Source: Acidobacteriaceae bacterium (GTDB lineage: Bacteria > Acidobacteriota > Terriglobia > Terriglobales > Acidobacteriaceae). From it: a DNA stretch of 6,239 nt. Position 1 is the first letter of the stretch; each line of letters opens with the position of its first letter. The notes under the pieces were generated by a model that had not been told where the DNA came from, made no database searches, and saw only the letters and a list, made by a program, of their open reading frames with translations. The position numbers were made by a program, and so were the translations under genes. The stretch is from NCBI GenBank assembly GCA_009781125.1, contig WQYS01000149.1:1-6239 (forward strand). Direction: 5' to 3'. Positions 1-6,071 of the stretch are shown in pieces.

Positions 1-117
1 GTCTGTGATTGCATCGATCAGGCGGCTGGCAATGTCAGCACTACTGCTTTCTCTGGCGACATAGAGCCAGATGTCATCAAGATCGAGCTCCGCCCGTGGT
101 GCGATGCGGTGGGCCAT
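1..117 (-). CDS. ParE/RelE-type toxin, N-terminal part (cut by window edge)
   Basis: Reading the minus strand from the ATG at 117-115 gives 39 uninterrupted codons to the edge of the window. The protein begins MAHRIAPRAELDLDDIWLYV, followed by AR, a serine run, then ASRLIDAI. This is the usual start of ParE/RelE-superfamily toxins: a first strand with a basic 'R-hydrophobic-x-P-x-A' motif, then an acidic helix 'DLDDIWxY'. Such toxins poison DNA gyrase (ParE) or cleave ribosome-bound mRNA (RelE); which applies here cannot be told from this part. The ATG overlaps the antitoxin stop by one base (TGATG), and there is no Shine-Dalgarno before it, so translation is probably coupled to the antitoxin. 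Most of the fold, including the C-terminal residues needed for activity, lies outside the window, so intactness is unknown. Confidence 0.8.
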   Translation of the reverse strand, partial: MAHRIAPRAELDLDDIWLYVARESSSADIASRLIDAITD

Positions 118-398
118 CAGCGGGATTCGCCATGTTCAGCGAGAAGGCGGGCGTGGCCACGTTCTTTTACTTCACGGGCAAGCTGGCGCATGGACTCCCG
201 TGTAACGGTCCGGCCTTCCCCGAGTACAATCGAAGCGCGGGCTTCCTCAAGCGAGGCGAGGAATTCGGCGCGCTGGCGCTCGCGGTCTTCCCACAGAGCA
301 AGTGCTTCCCGTATGGCTTCCACTTCCGAATGTAGCCGTCCGCTTTCGATGGCTCGCTGCACAAAAATCTGCTGGTCGAAGGTGAGGTCCACCTGCAT
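117..398 (-). CDS. ParD-like ribbon-helix-helix antitoxin
   Basis: This encodes 93 residues. The N-terminal part (about 1-40) begins MQVDLTFDQQIFVQRAIESG and continues with SEVEAIREALALWEDRE. It has the form of ParD/CC2985-type antitoxins: a short DNA-binding strand, then two helices with the 'xxESGRxxSxxExxREAL' pattern. The charged C-terminal part (about 41-93) should wrap and neutralise the toxin encoded immediately downstream. In this family the antitoxin, alone or with toxin, usually represses its own promoter. The ATG at 398 is preferred because the family begins with this strand. An in-frame TTG at 434 would add 12 residues unlike the family. No Shine-Dalgarno precedes the ATG, but a -35/-10-like pair ends just upstream, so the mRNA may be leaderless. 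Type II antitoxin is a firm call; the exact subfamily is less certain. Confidence 0.85.
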   Translation of the reverse strand: MQVDLTFDQQIFVQRAIESGRLHSEVEAIREALALWEDRERQRAEFLASLEEARASIVLGEGRTVTRESMRQLAREVKERGHARLLAEHGESR

Positions 399-405
399 GG
401 TTCTA

Positions 406-434
406 AAGATACGGGAAACAACCTCCGCAGGCAA
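406..434 (-). promoter_or_regulatory. Candidate sigma-70 promoter of the toxin-antitoxin pair
   Basis: On the minus strand TTGCCT (434-429) and TATCTT (411-406) each match four of six consensus bases and are separated by exactly 17 nt. The -10 box ends seven bases before the antitoxin ATG, so transcription would start at or next to the ATG. This is a pattern match only, but it agrees with the absence of a ribosome-binding site. Confidence 0.4.
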
Positions 435-442
435 CCCCTGTA

Positions 443-454
443 TTTCGCGCGAAA
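443..454. promoter_or_regulatory. Palindrome TTTCGCGCGAAA, candidate operator
   Basis: This is a perfect 12-bp palindrome. With a two-base bulge (TA at 441-442) the symmetry extends to CTG at 438-440 and CAG at 455-457. It sits near the middle of the 108-bp divergent region between the antitoxin and the VWA gene, between the two candidate -35 boxes. A ribbon-helix-helix antitoxin commonly binds such symmetric sites near its own promoter, so autoregulation is plausible. A 12-bp palindrome is expected about once or twice by chance in a window of this size; its location is the main argument. Confidence 0.35.
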
Positions 455-471
455 CAGTTCAAGGTTTTACA

Positions 472-501
472 CTGACAAAAATTCGCAATTGGACGTCTAA
501 C
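472..501 (+). promoter_or_regulatory. Candidate sigma-70 promoter of the VWA gene
   Basis: CTGACA (472-477, five of six consensus bases) and TCTAAC (496-501, four of six) are 18 nt apart. The -10 box ends five bases before the ATG at 507, so a start of transcription at about the ATG is predicted. AGGA at 502-505 is only one base from the ATG and is too close to act as a normal Shine-Dalgarno. Pattern match only. Confidence 0.35.
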
Positions 502-506
502 AGGAC

Positions 507-1523
507 ATGAGACTTGTCGGCTTAACGTTTGCAACTCTGTGCCTCGCATTGGTTTCCACGCTGGCGGCGCAGGAGGCTCCGTCTCCCGGTGGACCTCCGC
601 CAGCCAGCGACGCTCCGCCTGAGCCCATTGCCGAACTCGAAACGCAGACGCTCAAGGTCAACGTCAACCTGGTCGATGTCTACCTTTCCGTCCGCGACAA
701 GAATGGCTTTATCACCAATCTCCACAAAGAGGACTGCGCCATTCTTGAGGACAAGGTTCCGCAGAAGATCAAGAACTTCACCCAGGAGAAGAACCTGCCG
801 CTGACCATCGGTCTGCTGCTCGACACCAGCGGCAGCCAGATGAACGTCCTTCCGCTGGAGCAGCAGGCCGGAGCGGAGTTTCTCAAGGACGTGCTCACGC
901 CCAGGGACCAGGCCTTCCTGGTCTCCTTCGACATCAACGTCGATCTGCTGGCCGACTACACCAACAGCCCCAGTCAGATCCGCCGCGCCATGGACAAGGC
1001 CAGCATCAACACCGGCGCCGGAACCGGTTCGGTTACAGGTAACAGCACTCCGCGCGGCACCCTGCTCTACGATGCCGTGTACCTGGCGGCGCACGACAAG
1101 CTTGGTCAGGAGACCGGGCGCAAGGTCATCGTGATTCTCACCGACGGCGAGGATCAGGGATCGCAGACGAAGATCAAAGAGGCCATCGAAGCTGCGCAGA
1201 AGGCGAACGTCATCTCCTATGTCATTCTGATCGCGGACAGGATGGCCTATCTTGGTTCAGGCATCATCTACACCGGATCGAGCGATATGGATAAGCTCGC
1301 ACGCGAGACTGGCGGGCGCGTCATCAACGTTGGCAACAACGGAAAGAGGCTGAAAGAGGCCTTCGATCAGATCCAGGACGAACTGCGCACGCAGTATCTG
1401 GCCAGCTACACGCCGACCAACGACAAGGCCGACGGAACCTACCGCACGCTGAACATCTCCTGCGGGAAAGATATGAAGGTACAGACGCGCAAGGGATATT
1501 ACGCCATCGGTAACTCTGAATAA
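507..1523 (+). CDS. Secreted VWA-domain protein (VWFA-related acidobacterial domain type)
   Basis: This encodes 338 residues. Residues 1 to about 21 (MRLVGLTFATLCLALVSTLA) form a Sec-type signal peptide, with cleavage likely near AAQ. A proline-rich linker follows (about 24-42). Residues 45-97 form a strand-rich region (VNLVDVYLSVRDKNG..., EDKVPQKIKNFT) typical of the TIGR03436-type VWFA-related acidobacterial proteins. The VWA fold follows, with a complete MIDAS: DTSGS at 106-110, Thr185 in GTLLYDA, and Asp213 in LTDGED. The end (LASYTPTNDKADGTYRTL, then VQTRKGYYA) is the usual C-terminus of this group. The domain binds a divalent metal and normally mediates protein-protein contact, probably in the periplasm or at the cell surface; no ligand or enzymatic role can be named. 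The start is fixed by the signal peptide, since the next in-frame upstream start codon (TTG at 489) is followed by a stop. GH127 follows after 43 bp. Confidence 0.88.
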   Translation: MRLVGLTFATLCLALVSTLAAQEAPSPGGPPPASDAPPEPIAELETQTLKVNVNLVDVYLSVRDKNGFITNLHKEDCAILEDKVPQKIKNFTQEKNLPLTIGLLLDTSGSQMNVLPLEQQAGAEFLKDVLTPRDQAFLVSFDINVDLLADYTNSPSQIRRAMDKASINTGAGTGSVTGNSTPRGTLLYDAVYLAAHDKLGQETGRKVIVILTDGEDQGSQTKIKEAIEAAQKANVISYVILIADRMAYLGSGIIYTGSSDMDKLARETGGRVINVGNNGKRLKEAFDQIQDELRTQYLASYTPTNDKADGTYRTLNISCGKDMKVQTRKGYYAIGNSE

Positions 1524-1552
1524 ATAGCAGTAAAATGAGCAGTTACATATAC

Positions 1553-1559
1553 AAAGAGG
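1553..1559 (+). promoter_or_regulatory. Shine-Dalgarno site of the GH127 gene
   Basis: AAAGAGG lies seven bases before the ATG at 1567 and is the clearest ribosome-binding site next to a non-overlapping gene in this window. It supports the chosen start, as does the twin-arginine signal that begins there. Confidence 0.65.
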
Positions 1560-1566
1560 CAAGAGA

Positions 1567-3399
1567 ATGGCAGGGTTTTCACGGAGGAGACTTCTTCAGG
1601 CTGGATCGTTTGCGGCGGCGGCAGCCACAGTCAACAGCAGAGTATGGGGTTCGATTGCAGCCGCGCCGCTGGCGGAGTTCGCATACGGCGATGTGACGCT
1701 TGTCAGCGAGCCGCACGAGGCGCAACTGAAGAACACTCACGCAGTCTTGATGTCTCTCAGTGACGACAGTCTGCTCAAGCCCTTCCGTCAGATGGCGGGA
1801 TTGCCTGCTCCTGGCGAGGACATGGGAGGGTGGTATCAGTACGACCCCAACTATGATATTCGCAAGCACTCCGATGTCGGGTTCTGTCCGGGAGCCACCT
1901 TCGGGCAGTGGATGTCTGCGCTGGCGCGTTACTACGCCATCACCGGAGACGAGGCCACCCGCAAAAAAGTGCTGCGGCTCAACCGGCTTTACGCCAGGAC
2001 GATCTCGTCGAGTTTTTACGAAAAGACCCGCTTTCCGTCCTATACCTTTGACAAGCTGGTGATTGGCCTGATCGACTCGCATTCATTTGCGAAAGACCCG
2101 CAGGCACTGGAGATTCTGAATAAGGTAACAGACACGGCGCTGCCGCATCTACCGCCTCGCGCCATCGAACAGCATATCCGCTGGCGGATGGACAAAGACC
2201 CCGCAGACGAGTCGTGGACATGGGATGAGTCCTACACCCTGCCCGAGAATCTGTTTCTGGCCTACCGGCGCGGAGCAGGCAGAAGATACTACGATCTTGC
2301 CCGGCAGTATCTCTTCGACAAAGGATGGTTTGATCCGTTGTCGCAGAACGAAAATGTTCTGTATGGAAAGCACGCTTACAGCCATGTGAACTCCATGAGT
2401 TCGGCCATGATGGCGTACATGGTGGCGGGTAGCGAGAAGCATCTGCGCGCGGCGTGCAACGGTTTTGCGATGGTGCGGGATCAGAGCTTCGCCACCGGAG
2501 GATGGGGGCCCGACGAACAGCTCCGCTCGCCAGGGAGCGACGGCCTCTACGACAGCCTGACTAAAACGCATAGCAGCTTTGAGACCCCCTGCGGATCGTA
2601 TGCTCACTTCAAGCTGACTCGCTATCTGCTGCGCGTGACCCGCGACTCCCGCTACGGCGACAGCATGGAACGCATGATGTATAACACCGTGCTCGGAGCC
2701 AGGCCGCTCCAGGAGGACGGACAGAACTTCTACTACTCCGATTACAACTTCAACGCCAGGCGCGTGGATCACTGGGCGCGCTGGGCATGCTGTTCCGGAA
2801 CTCTGCCACAGGTTGTTGCCGACTACAGGATCAATGCTTATTTCCGTGGACCAGGGGCGGTCTACGTCAACCTCTACCTGCCATCTACCTTGCGATGGAA
2901 GGAGAACGGGGCGGCGCTTACGCTGACGCAGGCTGGCGAGTACCCGTACGAAGACCATGTGAACTTCACGATGACAGCTTCCAGGCCCACGGAACTGACG
3001 GTGTGCTTCCGCATTCCCGCGTGGGCAGAGGGGGCCTCCATCTCTGTCAATGGATCGCGTCAGAAAGAACCTGTTGTCCCCGGTCAATTCGCGGCTGTAC
3101 GCCGCACGTGGACCACAGGCGACCAGGTGACGCTGGAGCTTCCGCTGAAGACGAGGCTGGAGAGCATCGACCCGAAGCACACCGATACGGTGGCGTTGCT
3201 GCGGGGGCCGCTGGTCCTGATGGCGGTGAAACCGGCGCAGGACGCTCCGTTGCCGAAGGTGACGCGCGAACAGCTTCTGGCTGCTAAACGCACTGGCAGG
3301 GAACAGTGGCAGGTTCAGTCCGCAGACGGACCAGTCGCGATGCAGCCGTTTACGGCTCTGAGCGATCAACCGTATACGGCATACCTGAAGATGAGTTAA
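1567..3399 (+). CDS. GH127/DUF1680 family glycoside hydrolase (probable beta-L-arabinofuranosidase), Tat-exported
   Basis: This encodes 610 residues. The N-terminus FSRRRLLQAGSFAAAAAT is a twin-arginine signal (SRRRLLQ, residues 5-11), so the protein is exported folded. Residues of about 50-420 form an alpha/alpha-barrel-like region with GH127 landmarks: Glu317 in GGWGPDEQ, Glu339 and Cys342 in ETPCGS, the LTRYLLRVTRDSRYGDSMER helix (350-369), and the Cys-Cys pair 408-409 in WACCSGT. In characterised GH127 (HypBA1), the first Cys of this pair is the nucleophile, a Glu upstream is the acid/base, and Glu/Cys/Cys/Cys hold zinc; all have counterparts here. The C-terminal part (about 430-600) is beta-sandwich-like, with FRIPAWAEGASISVNGS, WTTGDQVTLELPL and LLRGPLVLMA. 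Expected reaction: release of beta-L-arabinofuranose from plant glycans. Exact substrate is uncertain, because DUF1680 relatives vary and the Glu-to-Cys spacing is one residue longer than the ETC I recall from HypBA1. The length is normal for the family and the gene is intact. Confidence 0.88.
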   Translation: MAGFSRRRLLQAGSFAAAAATVNSRVWGSIAAAPLAEFAYGDVTLVSEPHEAQLKNTHAVLMSLSDDSLLKPFRQMAGLPAPGEDMGGWYQYDPNYDIRKHSDVGFCPGATFGQWMSALARYYAITGDEATRKKVLRLNRLYARTISSSFYEKTRFPSYTFDKLVIGLIDSHSFAKDPQALEILNKVTDTALPHLPPRAIEQHIRWRMDKDPADESWTWDESYTLPENLFLAYRRGAGRRYYDLARQYLFDKGWFDPLSQNENVLYGKHAYSHVNSMSSAMMAYMVAGSEKHLRAACNGFAMVRDQSFATGGWGPDEQLRSPGSDGLYDSLTKTHSSFETPCGSYAHFKLTRYLLRVTRDSRYGDSMERMMYNTVLGARPLQEDGQNFYYSDYNFNARRVDHWARWACCSGTLPQVVADYRINAYFRGPGAVYVNLYLPSTLRWKENGAALTLTQAGEYPYEDHVNFTMTASRPTELTVCFRIPAWAEGASISVNGSRQKEPVVPGQFAAVRRTWTTGDQVTLELPLKTRLESIDPKHTDTVALLRGPLVLMAVKPAQDAPLPKVTREQLLAAKRTGREQWQVQSADGPVAMQPFTALSDQPYTAYLKMS

Positions 3400-3418
3400 T
3401 TACACATTCCTCTTCAGG
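3384..3418 (+). terminator. Hairpin over the GH127 stop codon, possible transcript end
   Basis: CCTGAAGA (3384-3391) and TCTTCAGG (3411-3418) are perfect reverse complements, giving an 8-bp stem. One mismatch then allows a few more weak pairs inside it. The GH127 stop codon TAA (3397-3399) lies in the loop region. No T-run follows (CAAACTTAAGG), so this is not a classical intrinsic terminator; it could stabilise the 3' end or weaken read-through into the efflux operon. Confidence 0.35.
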
Positions 3419-3450
3419 CAAACTTAAGGTGCTTCCTATATCGTGGTTTC

Positions 3451-4806
3451 ATGCCTGTTCAGCGGATACGGTTGCGCCGGACAACTTTGAAATTGCTGGC
3501 TATTGTTTTGATGGCTCTTGCGCGGCCCTGTGCTTCAGCTACTGCGCAGGATAGTGCTCCGGTCACGATTAGCCTGGATGATGCGATTCGCCGCGCCGAA
3601 CAGAACGAACCGGCGTTTGCGGCAGCCTCAGCCGGCGAGCGCATCGGCAGCCTGGATCGAACCAACGCACGGGCGGCGTTGCTGCCCTCGGTGATCTATC
3701 ACAATCAGGTTCTGTATACGCAGCCCAACGGCGCCCAGAACCAGAGTGGACAGACCGGCAGCCAGTCGGCTCCGCGATTCATCGCCAATAACGCGGTTCG
3801 CGAGTATGCCAGCCAGGCCTCCATCGACGAAAAACTGGGGTTGAAGCAGATAGCAGACCTGCGCGCGGCCTCGGCCAGCGCCGCTCGCGCCTCTGCCGAA
3901 CTGGAGGTTGCCCGCCGCGGACTTGTGGCCGCCGTTGTGCATCTTTACTACAGCGTAGGAAATTCGGCGCAGAAGGTGACGTTGCTGGAGAGTGCTCTGA
4001 AAGACGCCGCAGCGTTCACCGACCTGACCACGAAACGCGAAGCCGCGCGCGAGGCCGCTCATGCCGATGTCGTCAAGGCCAGCTTGCAGCAGCAGCAGCG
4101 CCAGCGCGAGCTTGAGGACGCCCGCCTGGAGGCAGATAAGGCGCGTCTGGAGCTTGCCATCCTGTTGTTTCCGGATCCGCGCACAGATTACAAGACGGAG
4201 TCTTCCGACACGGTGAAGCCGCTGCCGCCGCTGGCCGATGTGCAGAGCGCGGCGGCGGCGAACAATCCTGAACTGAAGAGCGCGCTGGCCTCCTTCGCGG
4301 AGAGCAACGCCGAGGTGCTCGGCTCGCGCGCGGCGTATCTGCCGGACCTTCAGTTGAACTTCACCTACGGCATCGACGCTCCGCAGTTTGCCCGGCGCGG
4401 GCCGGAGGGCGTCGAGAACCTGGGCTACTCCATGAGCGCAACCCTGGACATTCCGGTGTGGGACTGGCTCTCCACGCAGCGCCGCGTCAGGCAGAGCGAG
4501 ATTCGCCGCGACGCGGTGCGAACCGCGTTGACGGCGACTCAGCGCCGTCTGGTAGCCAATCTGGACGAGGCTTATCGAGAGGCAGAGACTGCGCGCGCGC
4601 AGATTGATCTTCTCAGCGAGAGCGAGCAGACCGCCAAGGAGAGTCTGCGCCTCACCGAGATGAGATACACGGCAGGCGAGGGAACTGTGTTTGAAGTAGT
4701 AGACGCGCAAAGCGCCTTGCTCGCCGCCGAGACGGCGAAGGCGGACGGGTATCTTCGCTACCAGACCGCTCTCGGAAATCTACAGACTTTGACGGGGACC
4801 TTATGA
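3451..4806 (+). CDS. TolC-family outer-membrane efflux protein
   Basis: This encodes 451 residues and is the outer-membrane duct of a tripartite pump. Residues 1 to about 32 are a Sec signal: a basic start (MPVQRIRLRRTTLK), a hydrophobic core LLAIVLMALA, and probable cleavage after ATA before QDSAP. Two outer-membrane efflux repeats follow. The first opens with VTISLDDAIRRAEQNEPAF (38-56) and TNARAALLPSV (71-81). The second opens with PLADVQSAAAANNPELKSAL (about 260-279) and SRAAYLPDLQLNFTYG (292-307). Each continues into long Ala/Glu/Arg-rich coiled-coil helices; the second ends with the family signature LRLTEMRYTAGEGTVFEVVDAQ (399-420). Length is normal. The stop overlaps the next start as ATGA (4803-4806). 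No Shine-Dalgarno precedes the ATG at 3451, but TATATC (3437-3442) lies eight bases upstream. The start a few codons either way is not settled; a TTG at 3472 would shorten the basic region. Confidence 0.92.
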   Translation: MPVQRIRLRRTTLKLLAIVLMALARPCASATAQDSAPVTISLDDAIRRAEQNEPAFAAASAGERIGSLDRTNARAALLPSVIYHNQVLYTQPNGAQNQSGQTGSQSAPRFIANNAVREYASQASIDEKLGLKQIADLRAASASAARASAELEVARRGLVAAVVHLYYSVGNSAQKVTLLESALKDAAAFTDLTTKREAAREAAHADVVKASLQQQQRQRELEDARLEADKARLELAILLFPDPRTDYKTESSDTVKPLPPLADVQSAAAANNPELKSALASFAESNAEVLGSRAAYLPDLQLNFTYGIDAPQFARRGPEGVENLGYSMSATLDIPVWDWLSTQRRVRQSEIRRDAVRTALTATQRRLVANLDEAYREAETARAQIDLLSESEQTAKESLRLTEMRYTAGEGTVFEVVDAQSALLAAETAKADGYLRYQTALGNLQTLTGTL

Positions 4807-6071
4807 ACAGGAAGATAAAACCTTCGCGCGCGATGATTGTGTTCGCAGTTGCCAGTTTGCTGGCTGTCTCCGGCTGCCGGAGGTCCGACGATGAGAAGGC
4901 TGTTGCGGCCCTTGTCAGCGTGCAGGCGGCGAAGCCCGAGCAAGGGCCTATCGCTGAGAGCATCAAGGCTGACGCTATTCTGACGCCCATCGCGCAGGCG
5001 GCGATCGCTCCGAAGATTACCGCGCCGGTCGAGCGCTTCTATGTTCAACGCGGAAGCCATGTAAAGGCTGGTCAACTGCTCGCCACGCTGGAGAATCGCG
5101 ATCTCGCGGCGGCCATGCTGGATAACAAAGGCGCGTTCCAGGCCGCGCAGGCTGCGTATGCCGCCGAGACCAAGGCTCAGGTGCCGGAGGATCTTCAGAA
5201 AGCTCAACTCGATGTTGCTCAGGCAAAGGCTTCGCTGGAGTTGAATCAGAGCATCGTCGCGGCGCGCAAGCAGCTCTTCGCACAGGGAGCGATTCCGGGG
5301 CGCGATCTGGATACGGCGACGGCGCAACTGGTGCAGGCGCAGGCCGCCTACGACACTGCCGCCAGGCATCTGGAGTCGCTCGAAAGCGTCAGCCACGAGG
5401 CAGCGCTGAAGCAGGCCGCAGGGCAGCTTACTTCGGCCAAGGGCAAGTACAAAGGCGCGGAGGCGATGGTCTCCTACACCGAGATTCGCAGCCCCATCAA
5501 CGGAGTCGTAACCGACCGCCCGCTGTTTGCAGGCGAGACCGCAGTCAGCGGAACGGCTCTTCTTACCGTGATGGATACCTCTACTCTGATCGCAAAGGTT
5601 CACGTCGCGCAGGCCGTTGCACAGCGAATGAAGGTTGGCGATGATGCGACGATTACAGTGCCATCCGTGGCGGAGCCGGTTCCCGCTAAGGTGACGTTAG
5701 TCAGTCCCGCTCTTGACGCGGGCAGCACGACGGTAGAGATATGGCTGCGCATCGAGAACCGCGATGGAACGTATAAAGTCGGCACGCCGGTTCAGGCGTC
5801 GATCCGAGGGCGTTCTGTCGCTGCGGCCATGAAGATTCCATCGTCGGCTGTGCTTACGGCGCAGGACGGCTCGACGTCGGTGATGGTTGTCGGCGTGGAC
5901 GGCTCTGCTCATCGCAGGCCCGTCACGCTGGGGATCAACGACGGAACAGAGGTTCAGGTGATTCAGGGACTCGCCGCTTCTGATGCTGTCATCACCACAG
6001 GAGCCTTTGGATTGGACGAGGGCACAAAGGTGAAAATCGGTGCCGCCGGCAAGGATGAGGACGACAAATGA
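4803..6071 (+). CDS. RND efflux periplasmic adaptor (membrane-fusion lipoprotein)
   Basis: This encodes 422 residues and links the inner-membrane pump to the TolC-like duct. The N-terminus is a lipoprotein signal with a lipobox VSGC and lipidated Cys25, so the protein is membrane-anchored. A first barrel/lipoyl half is seen at KITAPVERFYVQRGSHVKAG (71-90) with LLATLENRDL (92-101). A helical hairpin of about 105-220 is rich in Ala and Gln and forms the coiled coil that meets the duct. The second lipoyl half is YTEIRSPINGVVTDRPLFAG (225-244). Beta-barrel and membrane-proximal domains follow (MKVGDDATITVPS, YKVGTPVQASI, KIPSSAVLTAQDG, VIQGLAASDAVITTG). This is the HlyD/AcrA-type adaptor plan at normal length. 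The start overlaps the tolC stop by four bases; GGGGA (4794-4798) is a weak ribosome-binding site, so coupling is likely. The stop overlaps the permease start in the same way. The substrate cannot be told. Confidence 0.93.
   Translation: MNRKIKPSRAMIVFAVASLLAVSGCRRSDDEKAVAALVSVQAAKPEQGPIAESIKADAILTPIAQAAIAPKITAPVERFYVQRGSHVKAGQLLATLENRDLAAAMLDNKGAFQAAQAAYAAETKAQVPEDLQKAQLDVAQAKASLELNQSIVAARKQLFAQGAIPGRDLDTATAQLVQAQAAYDTAARHLESLESVSHEAALKQAAGQLTSAKGKYKGAEAMVSYTEIRSPINGVVTDRPLFAGETAVSGTALLTVMDTSTLIAKVHVAQAVAQRMKVGDDATITVPSVAEPVPAKVTLVSPALDAGSTTVEIWLRIENRDGTYKVGTPVQASIRGRSVAAAMKIPSSAVLTAQDGSTSVMVVGVDGSAHRRPVTLGINDGTEVQVIQGLAASDAVITTGAFGLDEGTKVKIGAAGKDEDDK

Noticed and set aside
399..434. Upstream TTG start at 434 extending the antitoxin by 12 residues
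   Set aside because: The added residues precede the family's normal N-terminal strand, and the TTG coincides with the candidate -35 box. The GGAGG in this stretch is over 20 bases from the ATG, too far to serve it.
109..510. 133-residue plus-strand open frame over the antitoxin
   Set aside because: The protein is Ser/Arg-rich without a fold signature, while the opposite strand encodes a recognisable antitoxin with an overlapping toxin.
1510..1546. Inverted repeat GTAACT/AGTTAC around the VWA stop codon, considered as a terminator
   Set aside because: It has only six AT-rich pairs with a loop of 25 bases and no T-run, so it is too weak to support; the downstream gene has its own ribosome-binding site and may be co-transcribed.
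2149..3369. 406-residue open frame on the minus strand inside the GH127 gene
   Set aside because: It is antisense to a clear GH127 protein, has an Arg/His/Gln-rich composition typical of reading GC-rich codons backwards, and shows no recognisable domain.
4086..4099. CAG triplet run in the tolC gene
   Set aside because: It is four in-frame Gln codons in a coiled-coil helix rich in Gln, Arg and Glu; this is ordinary protein composition, not a regulatory repeat.
3628..4710. 360-residue open frame on the minus strand inside the tolC gene
   Set aside because: It is antisense to a well-supported TolC-family gene, has a skewed Arg/Leu/Gln/Gly composition, and no recognisable motif.
4758..5603. 281-residue open frame on the minus strand across the adaptor gene
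   Set aside because: It is a shadow of the adaptor reading frame; the composition is biased and there is no domain.
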